Assembly (NCBI GenBank): GCA_036936605.1
Contig: JAUPFV010000002.1
Location: forward strand, 247,587,305 to 247,651,304
DNA length: 64,000 nucleotides
Source: Limnanthes douglasii subsp. nivea
Lineage: Eukaryota; Streptophyta; Magnoliopsida; Brassicales; Limnanthaceae
Direction: 5' to 3'
The translations under genes and the position numbers were made by a program. Of the stretch, positions 1 to 11,500 are shown one piece after another (position 1 is the first letter of the stretch; each line of letters begins with the position of its first letter). The notes beneath the pieces are model-generated. The model made no database searches. It was not told the DNA's origin and worked only from the letters and a program-made list of their open reading frames with translations.

Positions 1-1153
1 GTGAACGAATCTTTCTTTGTAAAGTGTAATCCACGAGTCTACGACATAATCGACCGTCTTATCATGCTCTTTGAATATCAATAACTCTTAGCCAACCTCT
101 CGGTCATCACGTCAATGGTAGTGGATAAAACTACGTTATTGTAAGCCGCCAAAATGTTGTTTAACACCTTTCCATTTTAAAATATGTTTTTGGTTTTCTC
201 ATTAATATTCTTGTTGATATGCTACTCGCATAACATGTGACTCACACTAGGAATTATTTTATTTATCCTATTCATTAAAGCAAGTTCACGGTCCGTTATT
301 ATAACATAAGGTAATTCACGATCATTTTCCTCAATTACCATTTTCAAACATCCCAATGACTATTCGCAGTTGTCTTGTTTTTCTTTCACCATGAATGTGA
401 AACCAATACAAAATATTTTGTTGGTTGATGTTACCCCGACTACTTCGAACAAAGGCATCCGTTAACAAATAGATTTGTATGTACTATCCATAATTAGCCA
501 CCGTGGGAAGGTCCGTAGTAAATCAATGCTAAACGGATGTGCAAAAAACAAATTAGTTATCACATTCGAGCCATTGTTGGCCGTCTGTTCCCAATACTTA
601 TACTTATGCATTTGTAATTTAGCTAACAAACATTACATTTGAGAATAAACACAATTTTCAGCCATCTTCATTCATTGAAGGTGATTGTATACGTGACAGA
701 TATTTGACGCATTATCCGGATCAACCTTCTTCAAAGTATTAAATATTTGTCGTGGAGTTGTTCCGTTCCCCGTCAAAACATAAACAAGCTCTTTTTCCTT
801 TGGTTTTAACTTGGACCATTGTAAATGTCGTTGGGCATACACAATCGGTGCATGGTTGTGTTTGCCAAAAAGGACACTTAAAACCCACTTATTAGCACCT
901 TTTATCGGATTGCCTACCAAATGAGAAGGGAAATTTATTGTTTTGCTACCGGTAGCCTTACGCTTATGTCGCACTCTCTAACGACCGACTTAAATATACC
1001 GGATCGCTAGCACCGATAATCTACCATCAAATGGCGAATAACACAAAAAGTATGAGATTTTTTTTAAACTTTATATTTTTAAAATAAGGGTGGAAAGCAA
1101 TGTACCTCCTCGTTGTCCACACTGGTCTGCAGATGAACTGGTTCAAACTCCAT
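1..1153 (-). pseudogene. Decayed MULE transposase (FAR1-like), partial
   Basis: Read on the minus strand, 974-672 encodes about 100 residues of a FAR1-type N-terminal region. It has the HNH signature of the zinc-binding domain (GKHNHAPIV) and the following helix (LKPKEKELVYVLT). Further toward position 1, broken frames still read like the MULE transposase DDE core, including an ITDRELAL-type motif near 275-300. A short exon at 1153-1106 (16 codons, ATG to a GT donor) ends VDNEE. The same VDNEE string is encoded just upstream of the first ATG in exon 1 of the intact MULE at 22124-28530, so both belong to one family. Several stops and frameshifts make it non-coding. It runs off the left edge, so its TIR is not visible. 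Confidence 0.75.
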
Positions 1154-1756
1154 TTCGGTCATATTTTAAAGATTATGTGAAAGCTGGGTTTATGGGTTTA
1201 GTATTTTGAGATTTTTGTTAGTTTGGAGAAGTTAGTTTATGATTTGATGGTAATTTTTTTGTTTGCAACTTCATGGAGTAGTTAATGACATGAGTGGTAA
1301 TTAAATAGATTTTGAAGGGTTTTTAAATTTGTTTTGCCAAATCACAATTTTGTAAATATTTAAAACAAAAAACAAACGAATTCACGGAGTAAAAATGGTT
1401 TTTAGCAATTTCCATGTATATTTATTGATTTTCAAAAGTTAACCACATACAAACACTTTGGCGCCACTACTACGGTAAAACTAACTATTTGTTAGTTAAT
1501 GTTTATTATACATGATTTTGTGAATGCATCTAATTGATTTATTTAAATTTATTTTATTGATTGATGATATTGTTTATCTAATCAATTATGAACTTATTAT
1601 CTTTCATTAATTTTAGTTAGTTACGATAGTACGATAATTAATATTTTAATTGAAAATGATCTTGTGAATTATATTTTTTCCCAAATCTAATGTTAAGATT
1701 TTTTATTTTTGTGTGCATACTAATTTATTAAATATATGTTTTTAAAAATAATAATA
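1154..1756. other. AT-rich spacer, no gene seen
   Basis: About 600 bases with long A/T runs. I see no coding frame, no RNA gene and no clear terminal repeat. It separates the MULE remnant from the 3' end of the LINE. Confidence 0.6.
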
Positions 1757-2125
1757 TTTTTTTTTGGTGAATAAATGCTTAAATTAAATAGAAAGGTTCA
1801 TACATAATGTTGGGATAGAACCCAAAGGAATACAACTACAAACATTTAGGACATATAGCTAAAAGGAAGACCTCATAGAGAGATCCATATAGAAAGATTC
1901 CCAAACGGAAATCTGAAGCTAGTAAGTGCAATTCGACTAGGTGGTTGTGGAAAATGAGAGGAGGCTCCAGAATCATCCCGTCCTGAGCCCACGCTCCAGT
2001 CCAGACATAGTATACCTGAGACAATAAACAAACAATAAATTAGATTACAAAATCCTTTATAATGGCCAGCTAATCTTGGATCCTAGAAGTCTGAATCGGA
2101 GATCCGATATGATTTGGTAATATAT

Positions 2126-5100
2126 TTATGAGGCTTGAGATGGAGAGGATCCAAAAATTCTTGAATTCCTCTCTTTCCAAATGCGGTATATAACCGCATT
2201 GAAGCTGGTACGCCAGATACAATGGCTTTGAGAGTTTGACCAATTTGAAGCCTCATCAACCCAAGTTTGCCAACACGAAGAGTGATAAGAAAATCCAAAT
2301 TTGTTACCGGAAAAGGACCAGATGCTCTGAGAGAAACTACATTCAAAGAGAATATGAGATATAGTTTCGGGTTCAGAGAGGCATAGAGGGCACTCGGCTG
2401 GGATATTATAACCCCAACTTCGAAGCTTGTCTTTGGTGACAAGCTTGCCTTTTATTGCCAACCAAGAGATAAAGGAATGTCGCGGAATATTGTATTTATT
2501 CCAAACTAACCCCGCCCATCCCTTTTCAGGGACAGGCTTACGAAGTGCATTGTACGTATCCTTAATTGTGAAGTTGTTGCTTCCTGCCTTTGCCGTCCAA
2601 AAAGGAACATCCCTCACTAGGGTGTTAGGTTGGGGAAGGGCAAGAATAATCTTGTGGATTTCGGTCAGGTGGTGTCGACTTCTGGCTCTCGCAGCTCTTA
2701 GGTTGGCAAGCCAATTCCATTCCCAGTTGCAGATAATGTCGGAGACTTTTAGGTTATTTCCTAATCTTGAGTCTCTGATTATGTCATCTCCATAGTGAAT
2801 TGAGAGCGGTAAGGAGAGAATCCAAGGGTCATGCCAGAAAGAAGTGTTCGAACCATTCCCGATAGCTACCCTGAATAGATTACGGGCCACAGGCCGTAGC
2901 CGGAGAATTTTCCTCCAAATCCATAAAGAAGAAGAGGCAAGAGTAACTTCCCAAAAACTTTTATTTTTTATCTTTTCAGTTCTAACCCACTCACACCAGA
3001 TTGAGTAATTCTTATTACTAACAATAGACCAGAGATGCTTTAGGACGGCCGCCTGATTCCAGATTTTTAAGTCTAGGATCCCAAGGCCGCCCTCTTTATA
3101 GGAGTGGATACGGTAGACCAGGCTACTTTTGCCCCATAAATCTTCATTGACGATCCAGACCAAAGGAATCGTCGAAGATATTGGGTTAACTAGAAGGAAG
3201 GATAAAAATCGAAGACCAGTACACATGTCCCGCGAACAGGACCGATTTGATTAGCTGGAGTCTACCCGCATAGGAGAGGTGCTTTGTAGTCCAAGAATCA
3301 ATTCGGGAAGTGATTCAGTGCAGGAGGGGACGACAGTCTGAGTGAGGAAGTCTACCTGTTATGAGAGGGACCCCAAGATACTTTACAGGAAGGGTACCTT
3401 CAGGGAAATTCATGATAGGAAGAAGGTTTGACCGGAGGGATTGGTCAATTCCAGAGAAAAAGATGTGACTTTTCAAAGGATTAACTTTGAGACCAGAGAG
3501 GAAGTAGAACTCTTCTAGAGCATCCTTAATGAGATTGAGGGAAAGAGGGTCCCCATGACAGAAAATCATTAAGTCATTTGCAAAGCAGAGATTAATAATT
3601 TCCTGCCTATGGCATTTCCAATGAAAACGGAAATTCCCATCTTTACTTTTCTCTTTGAGGATGCCTGAGATTACTTGCATAACAAGTACGAAGATGAAAG
3701 GGGAGAGAGGGTCCCCCTGTCTGAGACCTTTTTTCCCTTTAAAATTTCCCTGAAGGACACCATTGATAATTATAGAGTAAGACGGGGAAGAGATACATTT
3801 GATAATCCAATTGATCATCTTCTTAGGAAATTGCATTGCCACTAAAATGTCAAGAATGAGATGACATCGAACATTGTCAAAGGCTTTCATTATATCAATT
3901 TTAAGGGCAACCCTTTTCCCTCTACCATTTTTGTTATAGCCTTTAAGAAGCTCCTGAGAGAGAAGGATATTATCGGATATGCTTCTTCCCGGAACGAAAG
4001 CCGATTGAGAGGGATCGACCAGGTAGGGAAAATATGCGTTGATTCTATTGGCCAGTATTTTATAGATAATTTTATAGACCACATTGCAAAGAGCGATGGG
4101 TCTGTAATCCGATGGAGCAGAAGGAGAATCAATTTTAGGTATTAGGGCGATGGAGGTTGCATTCCAAGAGTCGGTTAAGGATCCGGAGATGAAGAACTCT
4201 TGGACTCCTTTACATAAGTCCGGACCCACGATGTTCCACGTGGATTTGAAGAAGCTGGAGTTATAGCCGTCCGGGCCAGAAGACTTATCACTATCAATAC
4301 TGAAGAGGGCCGATTTAATTTCAGACTGGGTGATTTCTCGAATCATAGTCTCCTTATCTAGGTTGGTAACATGAGAGGAGATCAGAGAGGAGACGATTTC
4401 GAGGCCTGGGTAGCTGGCAGTATGCTTAGTACCCAATGAATCCTCAAAACAATTCACGAAAACTTTCGAGACATTAGTCGGCGAAGAAACAGTGTCTCCT
4501 TGCTTATTGGTGGTCGAGATAATTTTATTGCGGAAGAGCCGGGCCTTAATAATTTTGTGGAAGAATTTGGTATTTCTGTCCCTGAGTTTGATCCAATTTT
4601 CTCTAGATTTCTGTTTTAGAAAGGATTCCTCCGCTCGACTAAGAAAAATAAATGCTGCAGAAGCCTTATTTTCCTTAGTGATGAGAAGAGGGTTCAGAGG
4701 GTCAGAGGATAGAGTTGATTGAACCTCAAACAAGACTTTTTGGGCATTAGAGGCTCTCAAGGAGATGTCACTGAACTCCTTACAATTTAGGGTAGCTAGG
4801 TCAGACTGAAGACGAGCTAGCTTTTCAGAGACCATCCTCATACCAGAGGCTGAAGAGGGGTTATTCCAGCTCGAAGAGACAATGTCCTTAAACTGTGGAT
4901 GGGATTGCCACATATTGAAGAAACGGAAGGGTTTTTTCCTCCTCTGACGAGGGAGCCCAAGGTTGAGAGTGACAGTTGTGTGGTCAGATGTTCGGAGGTA
5001 CCCAAAGTGGACTTTGGACATAGGGAAAACATCATCCCAATCAGGGCTGACCATGACACGATCTATTTTAGAAAGAATTGGGTGGGCATGCTGTTTGTTA

Positions 5101-5660
5101 ATCCAGGTGAAAGGGAACCCAGTAGATCGGAGATCACTGAGTTCGCACTGATAACAGCAATTATTGAAATCATCGATTGAAGATGACCAATTTTCCGAGG
5201 AGCCCATTCGTTCTTCGGGGTGACGGATCACATTATAATCTCCAAGAGAAACCCATGGGATGTGGTTGTCTAACTTGAAGATGTTTATGAGATCATTCCA
5301 TAGAGGGATACGGTCCTTTGCTTCATTGAAAGCATAGATAGCCGTGAGCTTAAAAGAATCTCTTATGTTGTGGCATTTAGCTATACAATGAATGAACTGA
5401 GGGGATTGAGAAATTTTAGTTATTGAAATTACACTTGGGTTTTAGAGAATCCAAATTCTTCCTAAGGGGTGATTAGAGTGGTTAGTTATAACATGCCAGA
5501 AGGGGGTCATTTGTCTAAGTATGAAATCTACTTTGTGAATTTGGACTTTAGTTTCTACCAAGACAATCAAAGAGATATGATTACTAAAGATAAAATCGGC
5601 AACGTCTTTTTTCCTGACCGAGTCATTTGGACCTCTCACATTCCATGAAGCAATATTCAT
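2126..5660 (-). pseudogene. LINE ORF2: endonuclease-reverse transcriptase, disabled
   Basis: Starts with MNIASWNVRG, the N-terminus of the APE-type endonuclease, at 5660. An in-frame TAA at 5444-5442 follows GRIWIL, where related elements usually have Trp. The frame then continues uninterrupted to 3315 through the rest of the endonuclease (YAFNEAKDR, SLGDYNVIRH) and the RT palm (DSDKSSGPDGYNSSFFK, ALCNVVYKIIYKILANR, DIMKAFD, GLRQGDPLSPFIF). The usual FADD catalytic box reads FAND, the Asn being encoded at 3578-3576. Frameshifts lie between 3315 and 3226. From 3226 to 2126 the thumb and zf-RVT region (CPLC ... HILFEC) is intact. With a stop, a catalytic Asp-to-Asn change and frameshifts it is dead, but few lesions suggest it is not very old. 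Confidence 0.88.
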
Positions 5661-5680
5661 AAAAGAAAACTTACAGTGTG

Positions 5681-6561
5681 TTAGTCGCTGATCCCGTCGG
5701 GGGATAATACCATTAAGGCCTTGCCTTTAGCCTGGTTGTCGCCCACTTTTTCCATATGACTAATGCCAATTACCATCAGTGATCGGTTATCACTATGACC
5801 TCTTGAAAAGTCCTTTTGCGAATTAAGAGAAAGAGGATTTGCATGGGCCATCTTGTATTTTCTTCCTTTCGGCCCTTTACCCGCAATTCCGAAATTTCGG
5901 ATAATAGAATAGTGGACACCCATTTTACCCCCTCTTATTAATCCTTTACTCTTATTTGGGCCCGACTTAGTAATAGACAGAATCTGTGAAGATCCCGATT
6001 ATTTTTGAAACCCGGCCCGATGGAATACCCTTTTTGACTTGATTCGGGTCACTGGGCCGACTCTTAATTTCTGAGTTTGAGCCCAGCCCGTTGGGAGGAT
6101 CTGCTCGGATAGCAGATCTGTTAAGCCCCAACTGGACTGGGCTTGAGTTTGGCCCAACAGCCGGAGCAGATCTAGGGCCCAAGGAAATCAGACCGAGTAA
6201 GTCGATCCCCTTTGAGAATACCGATGCTGACAGAGGGTCATCTTCTCCATTCTTTCTCTCTAGCCTGGATGAAGAAAGGACGGCATCAAAAGACCAGGTC
6301 GGAATCCAGATTGATGCGGTCTTTAGAAGAAGCAGACGGTTGGTTCTCGCCGGTCGGGAGTCGATCTTTACTTGAAACAGTCGGTTGGTGCACGCCTGTC
6401 AGAATCCGTTCTCTAGATGAAGCAGACGGTTTCGAAACAGATGAAGGCAGGCTAGGGTTCCCACCTGAAAACTCTATCTCATTCCGATTCGAAGAAAAGT
6501 GTTCTCCGGCGGTCGAATCAGCCGGCGATAGGAGGGCTCTGACTAGTCTCGTTTGAATCAA
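5681..6561 (-). pseudogene. LINE ORF1 remnant
   Basis: Minus-strand frames 6561-6286, 6182-5967 and 5923-5681 encode a Ser/Pro-rich low-complexity protein. It includes an imperfect repeat of about 16 residues (QPTVSSKDRLPTGEN followed by QPSASSKDRI). The position directly upstream of the endonuclease ORF and behind a GC-rich leader fits LINE ORF1. I cannot find the DUF4283 domain or the CCHC zinc knuckle that plant LINE ORF1 proteins normally carry, so an internal deletion or heavy decay is likely. Confidence 0.55.
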
Positions 6562-6850
6562 ACCCGAGATACCACAACACGCGCCTCCCTTCTCACCCGT
6601 ACGCTCTTCTGCTCAAGTTTAGCGTCAAGATTCAGGCCGATTGGCCTGAATCCGCCGAAAAACGCCAAACCGGAAAGATACAATCAAAGGGAAGAAGACG
6701 AAAAAACCCAGAAAATAGCCGTTATGGCTTCTGTTCGACATAGAGTTTCTCTTCGTGTTTTAATAAATTTTTATACATTTATTTTTGTAAATCATTGATT
6801 TTATCATGTTCTAAGAATAATCAGTATTTCGTTTGATATCAATTAGTATT

Positions 6851-7598
6851 AGGGCTGTCAAAAATCCCGAAAAATCGGATATCCGACTGAAATATTCGAT
6901 ATCGAATTTGAAAAAAATGGATAATATTCGTATTCCAAAGAGAATGGATAATATTCGTATCCGAATTCGTATATAAAAATAGCACATATAGATATAGTCA
7001 TATCCGCATTCAAAATATCCGATATCCGATATCTGAAATTTTATAATTTTTTTTATATCTAAGCGTTAATAAAAAGCAAAACAAATTAGCAAGAAAGTTG
7101 ACCATAAATATGGAGGGTTGGTTCTCTAAAAATTGATCTTATCTCACATCTAAAGTTGGAAAAAGAGGTGCGGCCAAGCTGGTTATAAAACACATGGTGG
7201 CTTTTCTAAACAAGTATAGTATTTTTAGTCTTATCCCGCGTCTAAAATGTGAAAAAGAAGTGCTACCAAGCTGTCTATTAAAGACACGGTGGATTTCTAA
7301 AAAATACATTTTTCTTAGCTTTATCCCACATTTAAAATGAGAATATGAATTTCCACTAAGGTGCCTATTATGGGCTAACCAACAAGTTGTGTGCAATAGT
7401 AAAATTAGTTAAATTTTTTAATTGAAATTCAAATATTCGCATTCAAATATCTTTCGTAACCAGATAATATCCGTCGAATACAGATTCATATATAATTTTA
7501 AAAAACAATTCGGATTCGAATTCGATTTGGTTAGTGATTTTAGATTTAGGATTCAGATATAGACAAATCTATATCTGAAATATTTGTTTACCGGCCCT
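6851..7598. mobile_element. Non-autonomous DNA transposon (MITE-like) with AGGGC termini
   Basis: The left end reads AGGGCTGTCAAAAATCCCG and the right end, reverse-complemented, AGGGCCGGTAAACAAATATT, so the terminal inverted repeats are short and imperfect. The flanking ten bases are AATTAGTATT on the left and AATTGATATT on the right, matching at 8 of 10, a plausible diverged target-site duplication of 8-10 bp as in hAT or Mutator elements. Subterminal sequence is rich in ATCCGATATCC-like motifs at both ends. No transposase frame is present. A second end of the same kind occurs at 11350-11498. Confidence 0.6.
7138..7410 (+). repeat. Three tandem copies of about 91 bp carrying USE-plus-TATA-like cassettes
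   Basis: Three imperfect direct repeats start at about 7138, 7230 and 7320. Each begins with a match to the plant snRNA upstream sequence element (consensus RTCCCACATCG): ATCTCACATC at 7141-7150, ATCCCGCGTC at 7233-7242 and ATCCCACATT at 7323-7332. Each is followed, after exactly 33 bases, by a TATA-like box: TATAAAA at 7184, TATTAAA at 7276 and TATTATG at 7366. The first copy is best preserved. No snRNA body is recognisable downstream. Confidence 0.65.
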
Positions 7599-8220
7599 AA
7601 TTGATATTAGAGCTTAAAAATATTCACGAAAAAAGTTTCAATGACTTTTGGAAGTGGTCGTGGTGGCTCATGAACAAGTTTTAACTAAAAGATTGCATGG
7701 TCGTGATTGCAATATTTATTGTTTAAAAGAGATTTTGTAAATTTTAATGGTTGGTGATCATACATGTTAGAAATGTTTTAGCACATTAAAAATAAACTTA
7801 CAAAAATGTCACCTTGAATGTCCCTTGATAATTTTCGAAAAGGTCGTACATAAATTGAGGTCCGAGATACGTTTGAAATAAACTTCCGAAAACATGATTT
7901 CCATCTTTATATGTTTATATATTTTTCAAAATACGTTTTCGAGATATAAGATTTTCTTTACAGTTTGATGGAAACAACTAAAAATCAAACTCTAATCGAT
8001 TAATTTATTAAATAAGAAATATATTTTTCATAATAGATTAAAAAAAACTATAATTTGTGTGTTTTTCATTTCATAGCTCAATATTCTATTGATAATATTC
8101 AACAAATCTATATAAAAATATACATATAATCGAGAATGTATCTTATGGAGAAATATAATTTCTCAAAAATACATATTTTTATATGTATATATTCACTATT
8201 AGTGCAACACGAAAATAACT
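7599..8220. other. AT-rich spacer
   Basis: No coding frame, RNA gene or paired terminal repeat seen. It lies between the MITE-like element and a copia LTR. Confidence 0.55.
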
Positions 8221-8537
8221 TGTTACAACGATGATAAAATTATATAGCCGTTTCCAACGAGTTTTGGTCAAGCGAGCTCCAAATCCCCATTACTGCAGTG
8301 AAATAAGTATTTGGAATATAAAGGACGTTTTCCTTCTTAGGATGGTTTTCACGGCGAATTCATACCAATCCATCACAACATTTTTACGATTACGACCCTT
8401 TGTGCATTCTTTATATGCCTCTTGATTTTGGATATGCCCTTTTCTATATCCTTAATTTTCTCATGTGGCCTTAGGTCCATTGATGATACAAACTCATATA
8501 ATGATCAGATCATTTCTTTTAATAAAAAAGTTCAACA
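8221..8537 (-). mobile_element. 3' LTR of a decayed copia element (minus orientation)
   Basis: On the plus strand it opens TGTTACAACG and closes with TTCAACA, giving the TGTT...AACA ends of an LTR. Read on the minus strand it is preceded by the purine-rich string ATCAAGTGGGGGAT, a good copia polypurine tract, so this is the 3' LTR of an element coming from the right. No matching 5' LTR is recognisable near 12500, so the element seems truncated or badly eroded there. Confidence 0.6.
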
Positions 8538-11500
8538 ATCCCCCACTTGATTAAATTATAGTTTTTATATCCTCACTAAGATAAATTTCGCGCATATAAT
8601 AATATATCTTTTAATTTGAATACTAATATAGTTTAAAAATAACAAGTTAGATTTGAAATCATTGGTAATCTTAGTTTTGAACCAACTTTCTATGTGGCCT
8701 AACCAACGATTACACATACACAATTGCTTACCAAACTATTTTTCAATAGTTTCTCTTAGTATTGTTTTGTGCATATGATCTTTCCGTTTTAATAAACATA
8801 AATTGAGCGGAATTGGTTCTCTCTTAGAGGCAACACCACTCTTAGATTCTTATGAGTACAATTTTTATAATTTTTTTTTATTTTTGAAAACATATGTCAC
8901 ACATAGAGTAGATTGTATTAATTTTTAATAAACTCATCTCTCCATGATAACGACCAACATATCTCACACTTTACATATGAAACTCAATTTTATATGCTGA
9001 AACCTTTCATAAACAAATTTTTGTTACCAATTAAAAATTCAATGTCAAGGTCTTTATAATCAAATCAGGTTGCTATTATTTGCAAAAATACAAATTTAAG
9101 AGTTTTACCCACATCGCTCTAGACGTAAAGTTACCAAGACAATGATTTAGTAAACAAATATGCCAAATTCTCACTGATAAGGTACGTATAAAACCAATAT
9201 GATTTCACTTTTAATCAGCTATCAAACACAATAATGTCTTAAACTTATATATCTAGACTTCACATTGTAGATCATGCACACATACTTATGTCTTAAAATT
9301 ATATATCTAGACTTCACATTGTAGATCTCATTGCATGATCCATCCGTAGTTACTTGACTATCACAACGTATTTGAATTATCATATTTCCCTTAAAGGTGA
9401 ATGGTATTTCCTACAATAAGTTTCTCAACCATTCAAACTATTTTCCCATTACAACCGACTGATATGAACTCATACTCCATAGTTGAATGAGATATATATG
9501 TTTGTTGGATTAATCCCTAAGAAAAAAAATCTCATTTAAAAGCAAAGACTTATCTCGTAGTTGATTTGTTACTGGCTATATTAGTGATCTAACTTGCTTC
9601 TATATATCTCTCAAGTACTTCAGGAAAATTAGAATATTAAAGGCACATGGTTTTTGTATTCTTCAAGTCCAACAAACTCTTTTAATCAATTATAATGCTT
9701 TATGCTAAGAATCTTAGTAAATTGAATTAATTTACTCACCGCAAATGAATATATGACATGGTTCATAAAGTTTCATACATCATATTTCATATAGAACTAG
9801 TATATTCTAACTGAGCCACTGCTGAACCCTTATTTTTCCAAGTTTTAAAGTAGAATCAAATGACGCATCTGTTTATTTGATTTTTATATATTTAATTTAT
9901 TAAGTATATTTTAAAGGTAAATAAGATTGACTAACAATGAAAAATCGACTGTTTTAAAATACTTTTATTTCTTATATAATATCTATATATTCAAGATCTT
10001 TCTACTTAAAGGTAGATGAGAAAAACATATTCGTTATAATTGATTTATGTCATTATTCAATATAAAAATATCATCGACCTATCGACACACAATGACTACT
10101 GTATCATAAGAGAACCTTAATTTATAGACACGCGCCCGCCGTATTATGTTTAAACCCTTCGATAAATTCATATGGTCAAAATTTTCATATTATTTCTTAG
10201 GTTCTTGTGTCAAACTATATAATAACTTAACAATACTACACATCTTAGCTTCATTTTCTGGAAGGACAAACCTTCGGGTTATATCATGTAAACATATTTT
10301 CCTAGATATTCAATTATGAAATGCATTTTGACATCCATTTGATAAATTTTCAGTTGGTATACCAATGCCATTGCGAATAACATTCTTATGTTTTTGGTTC
10401 TTGCAAAGCATATATGTCAAAATATTATATTTCTTTTTTTTGTTGAAAATCCTTGGCTACCAATAGTACCTTAAACACTTGAACGATATTAAATACCCTC
10501 TTGAATTTTTTTTAACTTGAGCTTAAAGATACAACAATCAATCACCAAGTTTATTTTTAAATAACTGAATCTATTTCATCATTTATGTCCTCTTATCAAC
10601 ATACATAATCTCGAATTTTATTTATTTCTTAAAATATTTTAGACCGTCTTCCAAGGAAAACATCGCAAATTTATTTTTTGTATTTTTTTCAAACCTTCAA
10701 CTCATTGGATCCCCAACCGTTAGGTATTTTCTCTCTTTAAATCTTTTAAGGTTCACAACTAAATGTGCTTCTTATGAAGTATTTTTATGATATTCATAAC
10801 GGGTTGTGACCTATTATCAATAAATAAATTGGTTTCAAAGAACCCTATTTCTCTAGATTTAAACATTAGACTTCAAGTCTAATAGCCTATAAGCATTACT
10901 ATTGGTTGCATACCCAATAAATGCATATCTTATAGCTTTTAGACCTAACTTTATTCTTTTTAGACACCTCAACGCTTTAAAATACCACAGATTTTGGTTT
11001 ATTCCCTTCCATAACCAGTATAGAGAGATTTTCTTACGAAGAATACGATTAATAATATGACATGTCGTTAAAACCGCTTCACCTGATAAGTGTATATGTA
11101 ACATGGAACTAACTAGTATGAGAATGGTCATTTCAATTAGTTTTTATTTTTTTGTTCAACTAATCTATTTTGTTGCAGTGTATAAGGAGCATGAAGTATC
11201 CCGTGTTTTTCTTAAAAAATAGATATTCTCCTGAGAAATATCCCTCATCTCTATGACTACGTAATATTCTAAATTAGAATTTCTAATCTTGGTGTCTAAT
11301 TAATTTTCAAATTTTGTTTTTATTTCTAGAACATGCTAAATGCCTCATCCTCATGTTTAAAAATTTCCAGATTCGAATTCGGATTCGAATTCGGATTCGA
11401 ATTTGGATTCGAATTCGGATACAGATAGTGATTTGAGATTTTGGATTCAGATTCAGGTATAGGAAGATCTGTATCTAAAATATCTGTTTGACAGCCCTAA

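Larger units (their letters stand above)
1757..6745 (-). mobile_element. LINE (non-LTR retrotransposon), nearly full length
   Basis: A plant L1-clade LINE reading right to left. The 3' end is marked by a short poly(T) on the plus strand at about 1756-1765 (the poly(A) tail) and by the GGTGAATAAATGC terminus often seen in plant LINEs. Order on the minus strand: GC-rich 5' leader (6745-6562), ORF1 remnant (6561-5681), endonuclease, reverse transcriptase, and C-terminal zinc-binding region (5660-2126), then a 3' UTR. The 5' boundary is placed where GC-rich sequence gives way to AT-rich flank and may be off by tens of bases. I found no convincing target-site duplication. Confidence 0.8.

Noticed and set aside
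2427..2795. Plus-strand frame of 122 codons within the LINE
   Set aside because: A shadow of the zf-RVT coding strand with no domain of its own. Similar shadows at 3861-4145, 4492-4722, 26151-26453 and elsewhere were left out.
6000..6720. GC-rich block as a CpG-island-like host promoter
   Set aside because: It is continuous with the LINE ORF1 frames and ends where the element ends, so it is the LINE's 5' region.
7139..7396. Minus-strand frame of 85 codons
   Set aside because: It spans the tandem promoter-like repeats, and its apparent protein repeats are only the DNA repeat.
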